Source: Capsicum annuum
Taxonomy: Eukaryota; Streptophyta; Magnoliopsida; Solanales; Solanaceae
Direction of reading: 5' to 3'
DNA: 64,000 bases
NCBI RefSeq assembly: GCF_002878395.1
Contig: NC_061118.1
Span: 92,426,678 to 92,490,677, forward strand
The notes under the pieces are model-generated. The model did not search any database, was not told where the DNA came from, and saw only the letters and a list, made by a program, of their open reading frames with translations. This document shows, piece by piece, positions 1-11,264 of this stretch. The position numbers were made by a program, and so were the translations under genes. The first letter of the stretch is position 1. Every line of letters starts with the position of its first letter.

Positions 1-2323
1 TTTATTCATGATCAGGAATATCAGTAGGTCACTTCGGGTGAGTTTAAGATTTTTTGGACTTTGTTTGGACCATATTCAGGTGACCAAAGATACTCAGTTG
101 ATGAGATCTCGACGCATCACCCATTGCATTGACAGATAATTTTCCCCCAACTTTCTGTGCAATTCTAGTGAACCAATGCAAACTCGACGTGGTGAGTTGG
201 TCATCGCATTGATGCCATCATCGTAGTGCACCAATCTACGCATCACTAGACACATTTTCAGTCATTAAAATCTCATATCCAAAGGGGTAATTGGGTCTTT
301 TTCCACCCGTATTCAGCCTAAAAAACATGAGATTAAGTCATTTTTAGGGCTAAAACAGTTATTATTCTCAAAATTACTCAAGAAACAAAACCCTAGGGCT
401 TCTAATTCAAGATTCAAGCTTCAAGAAATTCTCTACAACTTTCAGAGAATTAACAACCAAGATATGTTAAGTGTTCATCCAAGGGTTTCTTTCCACCCTT
501 GGAGTTCAAGAGCCTCTTTTAAAATGTCAAGTTTATTGAATTCATGAATTCCATGTTGGGCTTGAATGTATTCATAATTATGATGTTAATTGGATTTCTA
601 ATTCATGATTTATTACAAGATTCATATTATTATGTGAATTCATGTTAAAGCCCTTGAATTTGTAAGTTGGGATTGGCAATCATGATGCCTACATATTGAT
701 TAGTATTATGTGCATAGATTATGTTCCCTAAATGTTTGATAAATTGCTCATCTGGATTAAGTGGGGAAATCATGACATGCTAGCATATGTACAAGCTTAT
801 ATCTTGCAAGTGTTTGATAAAATATCTCTATGAATAAGTTATGAACATTGTAACGCTTTTCAAGATTATGCTATGCTTTACTTTTCATGTTATCGAGTCC
901 CGGGGGTATCTAATACCCAAAAATCTAGTTGTTTACCTAGAATTATAGTAGCTTCAGAATAGTCTGAGTAATGTCACGTACAATAGCTTCAGTCAGTATA
1001 GAACTCAGTATATCTAGTCAGCAAATAGAACTCAGAACACTCAATCGGTTATAGTACTCAGTGAACTCAGTCCAGTTCAGTCAATTAACATGATCAGTAA
1101 TAGTTCAATCTAGCCTAGAATAGTTTAGAAATTAGTTCAGTGTCTATTTAGTTGGGAGTAGGATTCAGCACCGAGTGAACCCAAGGATGGGGACTCACCT
1201 ACCAATAGAGGGTGTGATCCTTAGAAGCAGTCCTGCGTTCCAGAACTATATAACCAGCATAGGTTGAGACATCAACCTACCAGTTAAGGGTTAATGAAGT
1301 GTTCTACTTTCCAGTTGAGGGTACCACCATTCTCGTTTAGAGCACCTGCCAGAGGAGGGTGACTCAGTACTTGTCTTTACCTATGGCATAGTACTGATAC
1401 CCTTCCAACTAAGGTTACAGGTTGGACCCCAATAAGTTTAGAGAGGAGCATGTTGGTTAGATGATTATCTCCCCTAATTTCAGTTTACGTCTCAATATAG
1501 AACTCAGTTCAGTTCTATAGAATCAGGACTGTCAGACACAGTCACCTAACTCAGTGTGAACTCAGTTTAGTTCTACAAAATCAAGACTTTCAGAAATAGT
1601 CACCCAGCTATCAGTAATATAGTTATCAGTAAACTCAGATATCAGTCATTCAGTTATCGAAACTCAGTATCCAGTGTTACTATAATCTCAGACACCACGT
1701 ATGTAGATATGTGCACAGTATTACATAAACAGTGTTTTATCAGTTTCAGTTATACATGTACTCTCATTCAGCTGTATTTATGTTATTCAGTCAGTTATCG
1801 TTCATGCATATGAACCCTTGCATATCAGCCTACCTCACTTAGAATACCAGTACATTCAAAGTATTAATGCATACCTTTTCTTTTGCGCTATGATATTTTA
1901 TATCATAGGTTCAGACGCATAGGCTCCTGACCGTACTTAGCAACCAGAATATCAGCAACAGACCTAGTGGTTGGTTCTCATAGTTCGAGGACAAATTTAT
2001 TATATCATTTCATTATTTCAGTATTCAGTTTATTTTAGTAGTCGGAGTTAGTTGGGGAGTTATCCCAAACTCCATATTCAGACAGATAGAGGCTTTCAGA
2101 CTAGACTTTCAGACAGTATTCAGTTGTACAAATTATTATTACAGTTGACATTCTTTATTAATATTTCAGGTTTTGAAACTTATCGTATTTCAACTTATCT
2201 TTTTGCCTTTATGATAGTATTGTTACTCAGTGCTCATAGCAGATATCAGTCATGGGTTAGCTTGTCGTCCTTCAGGGTCATAAGTACCGTGTGGCATTTG
2301 GGGTGTAGACTCAAGGCGTTACA
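1..2323 (+). mobile_element. Del/Tekay-type LTR, 5' end cut off by window ('Del-0')
   Basis: This stretch is one long terminal repeat in plus orientation. It ends in CGTTACA at 2323, as the LTRs of Del-1 do on the minus strand. Its body (about 940-1700) is full of short dispersed ACTCAGT-like motifs and contains the block with 'accgagtgaacccaagga' and the 'agagaggagcatgttggtta' segment. Both also occur, reverse-complemented, in Del-1 and, more diverged, in Del-2. No primer site follows 2323; the next bases are the interrupted Athila-A gag. It is therefore either a 3' LTR or a solo LTR inserted into that gag. The LTR start lies before the window, so length and target duplication cannot be determined. 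A cluster of short inverted repeats lies at about 85-250. Confidence 0.82.
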
Positions 2324-3631
2324 CATTGGTTGCTTCAACCCATTTTAAAAGCTTCTCCATCATGTCCTCCATGGACATCTTGCCTGAACTAGTAGCAACA
2401 TTATCATGACTTCCAGGGGGTACATACAGTCCACTCCGGTCATTCTTGTTCTTTTAACTCCCTTGTTCCCTATCTTTGTAACCAACTTTATCATAATATT
2501 TTCGACCCTGGTTCCCTTGGCTATTGCCTCAAAACCCCTCGTGATTATTTAGATAGTTGGCCTCCTCCTCAGAGTCAGAGTTAGCTCTACTTTGTGACCT
2601 AATAGCTCTCATCTTCTCAGTCTTCCCAGATAACAAATATTTCGTAAGTAGATCCATCTACGTTTTCATATGTGTCATATCTTGGTCATGTTCTTCCTTC
2701 TTTCGGTATTGCTCTGCAGTCATACCACTAGACATAGTAGGGCTTGCTACCACAGAATCCCTGGTATGCCAAGCTCTACTTGTCTTAGTCAACCGCTCCA
2801 ACATATCTGCAGCCTCAGTGAAAGTAAGCTCCATGAATACTCCTTCTGCAGCCTTGTCCATGGTTGGTTTAGTGATGGAGTTTAAAGCTCAATAGAAAGT
2901 CTCCATCAAATGCTCATCGGTTATCTTATGGTTTTGGCACTTGTCAACTTCTTCTTAAATTGCATCCAAGTCTTATGTAGTGCCTCATTTGGTAATTTTC
3001 TAAAGCTGCTAATCTCATCCCTCAACTGTAGCATCCTGGAAGGTGGAAAGAACCTTTTTAGTAAAGCTCCTTTCAATTGCCTCCAGTTTGTTATAGAATC
3101 GGGAGCCAACTCATTCAACCACATTATTTTCTCCCTAGACAAAGACAACAGGAATAACCGAAGATGAATTGCATTCTGTCCAATACCAGGGTTGTCAAAG
3201 GATTTGCAAATGTTTATTAAATTAACCAAGTGCATATTCAGGTCATCCCCTGGAAGTCCTCCAAATAACCCCTTGAGATTAAGCAGATATATCATGGTGC
3301 TTGTTATGTTGAACATCACCCCAGGTTCCAGTGGAGGTGGAATAATTTCTCCTACCGCACCAGCTTCATCCAAGTTGTCCTCATCCTCCTCAAGATCAAA
3401 TTTCACAGATTGATGATCTTGTCTCGCTGTGAAAGGGAAATTTCTGTTCATATTACAATTCACAGGTGCAACCGTATTCTCTGTACGTCTTTCGTTAGCA
3501 GGATCTAAAAAATCATCATTTCCCAGGTCCTCATCATCTGGATTAGGATGGCGTGATGGTTGACCATTATTTTGTTGATTCAGCTGAGCTCTAGCCAAAA
3601 TAGTTAGTCTATCTACTTCTTGTTGATCCAC
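2324..3631 (-). pseudogene. gag: Athila/Tat-like gag, frameshifted and truncated ('Athila-A')
   Basis: The reading starts at an ATG at 3631 (MDQQEVDRLTILARAQ) and stays open to about 2921. It contains an acidic N-terminal part and then a Retrotrans_gag-type core: LLNLKGLFGG, AIHLRLFLLSLSREK, SITNWRQLKGALLKRFFPP, then LRDEISSFRKLPNEAL. A frameshift near 2945 moves the frame; the gag then continues (FMELTFTEAADMLERL, SRAWHTRDS, MTAEQYRKKEEHDQDM) with a few stops down to MEDMMEKLLKWVEATN at the junction with the Del-0 LTR. The core pattern and the 'ADML..TNRAWHTR' region are typical of Athila-like capsid proteins. The C-terminal part and all pol are missing because the Del-0 LTR cuts it. The product would be a virus-like-particle structural protein; this copy cannot make it. 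Confidence 0.85.
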
Positions 3632-3812
3632 TATTTGCCAATTAATTGAGGTTCTGGATGAACTAGTAATAACGGTTCACCTAACCTCCTTGTATTTGGA
3701 AAACAAAATAAATACCCCGCAAAGAACAAAAACTACAAATAAAAGTAAAATTTGGGAAACTTGACCAAAGGTTAACTAACAATCGCAAACTTAATTGATA
3801 ATTGTATTCCTC
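3632..3812 (-). other. Athila-A leader between primer site and gag
   Basis: Non-coding leader of the Athila-like element on the minus strand, between its primer binding site and the gag start codon. It is AT-rich and I see no other gene in it. A short open frame over 3681-3893 has no family features and crosses the LTR boundary. Confidence 0.6.
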
Positions 3813-3825
3813 GATAACAATGCCA
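3813..3825 (-). other. Primer binding site, Asp-tRNA-like
   Basis: On the minus strand the LTR ends GGTGTATCA and is followed after three bases by TGGCATTGTTATC. This is a degenerate form of the TGGCGCCGTTGCC site complementary to tRNA-Asp that is usual in Athila-type elements. A better-preserved version, TGGCATCGTTGCC, occurs at 12177. It fixes the orientation as minus and marks the adjoining LTR as the 5' LTR. Confidence 0.75.
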
Positions 3826-4756
3826 AATTGATACACCCAAATTACAAATCTCGTTAGAATGTGTAAATGGTTACTGTCAAATATAGAACCCAACTAGGTT
3901 GGGATCAAATACCACAGGGAATACTTTGCAAACTAAGTGTTCTGGTTGTTAATAGACTGTTGATCGAAGGCTCCAGAGAAAGGGGATTATTAGCAGTATT
4001 CAGGTGTTTGTAACAAGTAGCGTTCCAGCTAGTAAGTTTTATTACAAGTACTAATTCAATGAGAGTAAACAAACTAGAGTTATGTTCACCACGATGTTCA
4101 AGAAATCGGGGTTGTGAGTTACCTTAAATTTCCAATTTATAAATTCAATTGTAAGAGTTATTGAATTCTAAAGTTTACCCATTTATTTCTCAACCTAAAT
4201 AGATAGTTTACCCTTTAATTTTCTCAAACTGAAAGAATGTATTGATTTATTCAACTAGTCTCTCATGTGGGTTAATCCTTGTTAAGGCATCAACCCATAA
4301 GCCAAAGGTTAAAGTCTTTAGACTTCATGTGAACCCCTTCTTTTCCCAACGTACACTTTCTTCTCAGACAAGTAATGTTCTTAGTCTCACCCTTCAAGTT
4401 TGCAACCAAGAAAGGTCAGTAATATGGAGAAGGTTTTACATAATCTCAATTATGTATGAAAATTAAGTATTTCACAACCCCAATCAGCTATTCACATCAA
4501 GGCTCCCATAACCCTAGTTATAGACTTAGCCACACATCTCAAGAGAGAAAGAAGAAGAAATCATTGTGTTCTTAATAAATGAATTCAGAGAATTACTTAC
4601 AAAAATTATAAGAATTATCCTTGAATATTCAATGAGAATATGAATAAAAATAACTAGATCCCCCAATTGTAGCTTGAATCTCAGAGAATACTATGTTACA
4701 ATAAGGTTTTCTAGATAGAAATATGATAAAAGATACCTAAATAAAACCTAAACTGG

Positions 4757-4768
4757 GTATTTATATGC
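4757..4768 (-). promoter_or_regulatory. TATA box of Athila-A LTR
   Basis: The minus strand reads GCATATAAATAC, a strong TATA box. It lies directly downstream of the inverted-repeat cluster and would start transcription toward the gag. Predicted from sequence only. Confidence 0.6.
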
Positions 4769-4810
4769 TCCCAGGTACTGAAGATTTAAAATTTGAACTC
4801 ATTAAAGCCA

Positions 4811-5152
4811 CGTAGAAGCTGACGATCATGTTGACGGCCCATCGGAAGCCTGACGGTCCGTCAAGTGAACCATCGCTGATGGTCACAAAGTGCTACTTTT
4901 TGGTTAAGGGTTGACGGTCATGTTGGCGGGCCGTCGCTGGTCTTACGGTCCATCACGTGGACCATCGCTTGATCACTTGAGGAGCCATTCTCTATTTCAG
5001 CCTGATGGCCAAGTTGATGGTCCGTCGGAGGTCCGACGGTCTGTCACTTGGATTGTTGCAGGAGTCTTCCACTTGGTTCTTTCTGTTTAACCTTGACGAT
5101 CACCTTGATGGTCCGTCACTTGGCTGACGGTCCACTAGTTTGATCGTCAGTG
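4811..5152 (-). repeat. Cluster of short inverted repeats in Athila-A U3
   Basis: Variants of GACGGTCCGTCA and TGACGGTCCATCA recur about a dozen times in both directions within 340 bases. Many are self-complementary around a CGGNCCG-like centre. The tract is richer in G+C than its surroundings and lies immediately upstream of the TATA box. Confidence 0.75.
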
Positions 5153-5235
5153 GCCCTTGTCTACTATTTTTCCAAGTTTCTTCTCCAGCTACATCCTTGA
5201 CCTGAAAACACTAAAGCCCAGTATCAAATACAACA

Positions 5236-5380
5236 AAATTTGCTAAAAAACGTCCAATTATCTCTTGAAAAAGATGTAAAATATTTTTTTAAAAGCCGGA
5301 ACAGTAAGCAAACAAACAATTCAAGTATCACAAACCCGAATAATTAGTCATAGAAGTTAGTTCAAACCTATTTAAATTTC
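5236..5380 (-). other. Leader remnant of Ogre-like element A
   Basis: Short AT-rich piece between the Athila-A insertion and the Ogre-A primer site. On the minus strand this is the start of the Ogre-A internal region. The rest lies to the left of the Athila-A insertion, outside or deleted from the window. I see no coding signal. Confidence 0.5.
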
Positions 5381-5394
5381 CAGTAGATTCGCCA
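5381..5394 (-). other. Primer binding site, Arg-tRNA type (Ogre-A)
   Basis: The minus strand reads TGGCGAATCTACTG, close to TGGCGACTCTGCTGGG, the tRNA-Arg site that characterises Ogre/Tat elements. It is separated from the LTR end by four bases (GAAG on the minus strand), the same spacing as in Ogre-B. Confidence 0.78.
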
Positions 5395-5398
5395 CTTC

Positions 5399-8300
5399 TG
5401 TTTTATCCCTTTCCGATTTTTATTTGGCGAGAAAATAGTTTTGACCTTCTTAGAATTTTACAAAAGATTCAAGAAAATTTTGAAATAATTTTTAAGAAAT
5501 TCACAGAGTCTCCAATTGATTTTTATAGAAAAAATCAAGAAAAAAAACTTTATAGCATTTCAAAGTTTCAAAAACAGAAATCAACCTTTGAAACTAGAAA
5601 AAATAGGTAAGGGTTCAATTAACGTCTTAAAAAGGTTTTTAAGGAACTTCGGAGCGTCCGTTTAAAAAATGGTGTACCAAATTTTTTTGACTGACTTAAA
5701 AATGACTAACTTTGCAAAAAATTGATTTCATAAAAATACTAAAATCATTTATTTACACATTTAAAATAACACTTATTCATTTAGATGACAAAATATTCTA
5801 CTCGAATTAAACTTAATTGCAATTTTTCGTACTTAAGAGGAAGATGAATTTTGCTTTTGTTAAAAATAAGAATAATATGAAATTATTTTACTATTACTAA
5901 TTATTATAGATAAAGTCGATTATGTTAGATAATTCCTTTGAAAAAAATATTAAGAGAGTATTAAATTAAAAATGCTTCGCTAATTTGAAAAGTCGCTTTT
6001 CAAAATAAATTAGTTTCTTAGATTTAGAGATTAGTTTCTTAGGTTTGGAGAAAATTACTTTAATTCAAAAAAATTGTTAAACATATGAACAAAATAAATG
6101 TCATCTTAAAATAATATACTCACTTTTAGAAGACTTGTTTTAAGGAGAAAACGAAACAATCAATTTAATTTGTCTCAGACAATATAAAATATGTGGAAAA
6201 AAATCATGAATTAAGTTAAAAAAAAAAGATAAAATAAAATGAAAACATCTTAGGGAATTTACCTAGATTAATTTTATTTACAGCTAGTTAGTACAAATAA
6301 TAAAGATAAGTTACAAAAATGAATCCAAGAATTGAAGTAGGGCACTTAATTGGCCCATCAATAAAGCTGCCCAATTTTTTGGCTTTGAATTATGGACGTT
6401 GGTCCATAATTATCCATGTATATTAGTTGTACATCACAACTTTTCTTTGCTGCATTTTTCTGTATATTCGTTGTATATCAACATATAAAATCCATGTACA
6501 AGCATCCAATCTTCCTTATGCATCATACACTGGTGTATACCGACTACCTCCAACCTGTAGATCTCGTATATCAGGCTTATACCAGTGTATACCAGCCTTA
6601 TTTTTCCATGGTAGCCTCTTGGGACTTGGTCCCGGAGAAATGCAGGGGTTTGGAGTCTAATGGGACTCGGATGAATTCATATGTATTGAAAAAACAACAA
6701 CGGATTAGTGTGCGACCAAAAAGAGTTGAAGGCATATTCATTTAAGGAGATACAAGTATATTGTGCGGTGAAATAAAATACAGAAAGGGGAAGATAAGGG
6801 GAGTTCATATTGATTCTTGACCTCAACTTGGTCTCTCAATATGGTATCATGAAACAGTGTTAAGGAAAAGAGGAGAAATTTTCTTAATAATATACTAATG
6901 GACCATATAATGTCAAAAAAATGCTTAAAATAGAATCTTAAAAAGAAGGCAACCAAACTTTCCTGTGAAAACACATAACTTTATGGAAATTTAAAAAATC
7001 AACAACACTCGGTTGGATCCTAACATAGTACCTAGGTCCTAAAAATAACTCCAAATAAGGGAACCACTATCTTTTAACAACGTTGGTTTACTGATAGTAA
7101 CCAAGAGCTAAGTAAACCAAGTCATAAAACAAAAGCAATAAGATAATTGATTCTTTTGAAATAGAAAACTGAAGAGTAACCTTGAAAAATTTCAATGGCT
7201 TTCTTTTTAAAACTCTAGCTGATATCGGAGAATAAAATACAATTTTTAAAGCAAATTTTATTTTTTAAGCAAAAATATCAATTGAATAAGAGAATTAGAT
7301 GATATGTCGAATCTGTGAGTTGATTATTAAGTCTAGGCAAAGTTCAAGATACAGAAAACAAATGAAAAGGAGTACACCAAGTGAGAAATTGTTTGAATCA
7401 CAACAATATACACTTAACGCACTCAAACACCAAAATAATTCAATGCACAGACCTTACTCATAATATAAGTCACCATTACAGTTGAGAAATCTCAAACCAC
7501 AGAACACTTACTCAAATCTTCAACTTTATTTTTTCACGCAAAGAATCCTATGGCCTTTAAGCTTCTGTTGCAAACAGTCCTAGGATCCATTACTATACTA
7601 ACAAAAATTTATACGCTAATAAATAAAATTGCTACGACACAAGAAAACTAGACGAGAAGAGGTGTTTACCTTTCTTCGGGCAGCTAACCGGGACAAACGA
7701 GCTTAAATTGAAAGAATTTCACTACTGCCAGAACCCACTGTTAATTCAACAAAATTTTAAATGAATTCGTCTGAGATTAATTTTTGTCGAGATTGAATGT
7801 TTCAAAGGAATTTCTCCTTGAATTCTTTGGTTACTTAGGATTAGATTAATTCTCCTCCCGAATCCTCAATTTTTCTAAAGAATCCTCCCTCTTTCTCTCT
7901 ATATAGGTGGGTAATTATAATGAATTTTTGGGTTGTTTAGGGGAAATAGTAGGGGTAAAGAAGGAAAAAATAGTTGAGCTGTGAATTTCAAAATTGAGAT
8001 AAGGTTTGACCTGAAATTTGTACAGAATATGAACATTATTATTGAGCTGGATAGGTGGTTGGGGTTATTGTCATTTCTGGCTGAGCTGGTTAGGTCGTTG
8101 ATTACTGATTCAAAGGGTTCGAATTTCGGGTCGCCATTCTTGAAAGTTGTTTGCTGAATTTGGTTGTTAAGCTGCTGAAGTCGTTGTTGGAGTGTTATTA
8201 TTCACTGGTTGCTGGTGCGTCGACTGTTGATGTGTACGCTGTTGTCGATTATTTTTTGGATATTATTTTAGTTTGGTGTTGTATAGTGTCTATTGTTTGA

Positions 8301-9052
8301 TGGAGCTGAGGCCGTTGTTGAAGTTGTTTGGTAAAGGTTGAAGTGGATGTGGGCCGGGTCAGGCGGTGGTGGATTGGGCCTGGTGTTAAGTGGATGCAGA
8401 AGGGGAAAAAGGGTAGTAGGCCAATGGATGTTGGGCTGGGCGGCATGGGGCTGATTTGGTGTTTGGCTGGCTAAGTGGTAGGCCCAAAGAATTTTCTTTA
8501 ATGAAAAAAGGAAAGGATTATTTTAGGATTTGGAGTTTAAATACTAGGTTATTTAAAAAAAATAGCCTTTTGTTAAATTTATTTAAATTTAATCATATTA
8601 AAAGTCAATTGACCAATTATATTGCAATTGTGGTCAAATTGATTTCAATTATGATTAAATTTAATAAATTGCATAAAATTAAAATAAAACTCGATACGAA
8701 TTATCAACCGGTTTAATCCGGAGCTTCTTGGTTTAACAAAACCAAACATATATTTTTCAAATAATTTATTTCTCAAAACAAATCATATTTAAATCAAAAT
8801 TTTATTCATTTGAATTAATTGCGGGATAACCCTTGATTAAAATTTATTTTAATAAAAAAGTTATTTAAGTGACAAAATTATACGATCTTGTATAAATACA
8901 AAAATGTATATTTGCTACTTAAAATACAAAATTACTTGAATGAATATTTTTGGAAGAAATTTATCCAATAAAATAAATATTTTAATTTTATTTAAAACCG
9001 AAGAAACTCAGAATTAAACTTAGTCGTGAAGGGTAAAAGTTAGGTGTCAACA
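5399..9052 (-). mobile_element. 5' LTR of Ogre-like element A
   Basis: A 3.65-kb LTR running TGTTTTATCC to GGTGTCAACA on the plus strand. The right 350 bases closely resemble the right ends of both Ogre-B LTRs, including 'aaccgaagaaactca' and 'taggtgtcaaca'. The left edge is fixed by the primer site. A TATA-like CTATATAG (minus) lies near 7898-7906. The LTR has inserted into the RT region of element H; the right flank is GTAAT, and no left flank is available to confirm a duplication. No genes are evident within it; open frames at 6416-6745 and 8249-8716 are fortuitous. Confidence 0.82.
6526..6591. repeat. 14-bp perfect inverted repeat in Ogre-A LTR
   Basis: TACACTGGTGTATA at 6526-6539 and its exact reverse complement TATACCAGTGTATA at 6578-6591, with a 38-base loop. 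Could form a hairpin; function unknown. Confidence 0.7.
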
Positions 9053-10737
9053 GTAATAGGTGAAAACCCCTTAACAAAACGCCAATAGTAACCTGTCAAA
9101 CCAATAAAACTCCAAATCTTAGTAAGAGAAGTAGGCCTAACCCAATCGCGAACTGTTGTAATTTTGGTCAGATCGACCATAATACCATCCTTGGTCACCA
9201 CATGACCCAAGAAAGAAACAGACTCCAACCAAAACTCACACTTGGAGAACTTAGCAAACAACTTTTCATCCCTTAATCTTTGGAGAACAATCCATAAATG
9301 CTCCTTATGGTCAACCTCATTCTTGGAGTAAACCAAGATATCATCTATAAATACAATGACAAAGGAGTCGAGATACAATTAAAATACCCGATTCATCAAC
9401 TTCGTGAACGTGGTTGGGGCATTGGCCAACCCAAAGAACATGACCAAGAACTCATAATGACTGTACCAAATCCAAAAATCCATTTTCAAAATATCTGAAG
9501 CTCTAATCCTCAACTGGTGCTACTCAGATCTCAAATCAATCTTTGATAACATTGTAGCACCCTAAAGTTGATTGAACAAATCATCAATACAAAAAAAATG
9601 ATACTTATTCTTAACTGTTATACTGTTCAACTGTCGATAATCGATGCACATATGCATAGACCCATCCTTTTTCTTCACAAACAAAATATGCGCACCCCAA
9701 GGTGATACACTAGGTCGGATAAATCCCTTATCCAATAACTCATGTAACTAATCCTTCTATTCCTTCAAATCGGTTGGGGCCATCCTATAAGGAGGAATAG
9801 ATATAATCTTGGTGACCGGATTAACATCAATTGCAACATTAATATCATGATTCGTAGGCATACCAGGAAAATCTGTAGATAAAACATCCATGAACTTACG
9901 AACAATATGAACAGAATCTAAAGAAGGAGGTAAAGCAACACTAGTATCATGAATATAGGCCAAATAAGATAAACATCCTCTCTCAACTAAGCAACGAGCC
10001 TGAAGGAAAGATATAACTCTCTTGTGATCCGAATAAAGTACACCCTTTCAAGTTACCTTGGCACACCCGATGGAGCTAAAGTTATGGTCTTGGCATAACA
10101 ATCTTGGACATCAAGATAAGAAGCTACCATATCTAGGATGATTAAATATACCCAAGTCTCACGTGTAGCAAAGGTCACAACACAAGATTGATGCACCCAA
10201 TCCGCTACTAAAGAGTCTCCTAAGAGGGTAGATACACAGATAGGCACATCAAGAGGCTCACTAGAAGAATTAAAACTCAAACTAAAACATACAGACACAT
10301 AAGAGAAAGTTGACCCCATATTAAATAATACAAATGTAGATCTGAAGAAAATAGGGACGATACCTCTGATGACACATCAGAAGCCTCTATTTATAACCTG
10401 GGGAGTATAGCATAACATTGTCCACCACTAATACATGAATGATTATCCTGTGACCACCATCATAGGCACCACTGCCTCTAGGAGTTCGACTAAAAATACA
10501 GTAAGCATAGTCCTTGGACAAATGGCCAACCTCATCATACACAAAGAAACCTCTACCCAACTCAATAGGGGAAGACATAACTGAGCTAGAATGACCATCC
10601 AAAGCTATAAAACAAGAAGATCCACCACCTAAACCCTGCAAGGCTTCCTGCACTGGTCTACCATGATACTCATAAAAATTTCTAATATCTCTACCTCACA
10701 AAGTGTGACCTCTGAACTCGCCCCCGACGGTATACTC
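9053..10737 (-). pseudogene. pol: Chromovirus gag end, protease and RT of element H, truncated
   Basis: Reading on the minus strand from 10737: the end of gag with a wrecked zinc knuckle (GFFVYDEVGHLSKDYA near 10530), then protease (NMGSTFSYVSV near 10320) and RT. The RT runs through the linker (near 9950), the 'DKGFIRPS' region, [14 protein letters not shown] (near 9650) and [10 protein letters not shown] (near 9350) to FLGHV and the thumb, where the Ogre-A LTR cuts it at 9053. Order and motifs match Ty3/Gypsy polyproteins. All three zinc-knuckle cysteines are replaced (F, Y, Y) with the histidine kept. The protease Asp of the usual DPG is Asn, whereas the RT FIDD is intact. Several in-frame stops and frameshifts make it dead. 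It continues as gag at 38368-38876, the two halves being separated by Athila-B. Confidence 0.88.
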
Positions 10738-10908
10738 CGATGTGCTATATATTCATAGAACTTTTGATGTTTAAAATGATAAAAATATGCAAGTTAATTA
10801 CTTAGGTAGTTTTGTTAGATATGATGTATTTTTTTCTATGTTTTGTAGAAAATAAGGTTTTGGAAATATTTTGGAAAAAAAATGTGAAAGTTGAAGTTTT
10901 GGACCACT

Positions 10909-11193
10909 GAAGTGGGCACCTACGACCCGTATGTACTACTTACAGGGTGTAAGTGCTAGAGTTTATGCCAAAAAGTGGAGTCTAGAGGCTCAGAAGCTGA
11001 GAAAACAAGACGCTGCTACTTATGAAGTGAACCTACAGCCCGTAGGTGGAACCTACGGTCCATAAATGATAGAGTAGGTGTCAGAGGAGCAACAAATAGA
11101 GAGTTTTTAGGAGCTTTTGGAAGAGGGGAACCTACGCAGGACCACCTATGGTTTGTAGGTTCCACCTACGGTCCGTAGATGGCCCAGTAAGTG
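10909..11193 (+). repeat. Inverted-repeat cluster upstream of TATA, Athila-B 5' LTR
   Basis: Variants of CCTACGGTCCGTAGG and GGTTCCACCTACGG recur in both orientations. The 3' LTR has the same cluster at about 37110-37365. Confidence 0.7.
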
Positions 11194-11253
11194 GACACTG
11201 ACCTTGATTTTCCTCATTTCTTCGGGAATAGTTTTCTAGGGTTTCCATGTGCT

Positions 11254-11264
11254 CTATATATACC
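11254..11264 (+). promoter_or_regulatory. TATA box, Athila-B 5' LTR
   Basis: CTATATATACC lies about 60 bases after the inverted-repeat cluster. The same box occurs at 37431-37440 in the 3' LTR. Confidence 0.65.

Larger units (their letters stand above)
3829..5235 (-). mobile_element. 5' LTR of Athila-A
   Basis: About 1.4 kb, close to the 1.43-kb LTRs of Athila-B. The left edge (plus strand TGATACACCC) abuts the primer site, so it is firm. The right edge is proposed at 5235, where the minus strand reads TGTTGTATTTGATACTGGG, a plausible TG start. It is not confirmed because the partner LTR and target duplication are lost. A TATA box (4757-4768) and a cluster of short inverted repeats (4811-5152) lie inside it. 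It is inserted in the leader of an Ogre-like element. Confidence 0.72.

Noticed and set aside
6416..6745. Possible small secreted protein gene (109 codons)
   Set aside because: Overlaps a second open frame in another phase, lies inside the Ogre-A LTR, and has no recognisable domain; the hydrophobic start is a composition effect.
8249..8716. Short open frames on both strands
   Set aside because: Opposite-strand, overlapping LTR body; no start context or domain.
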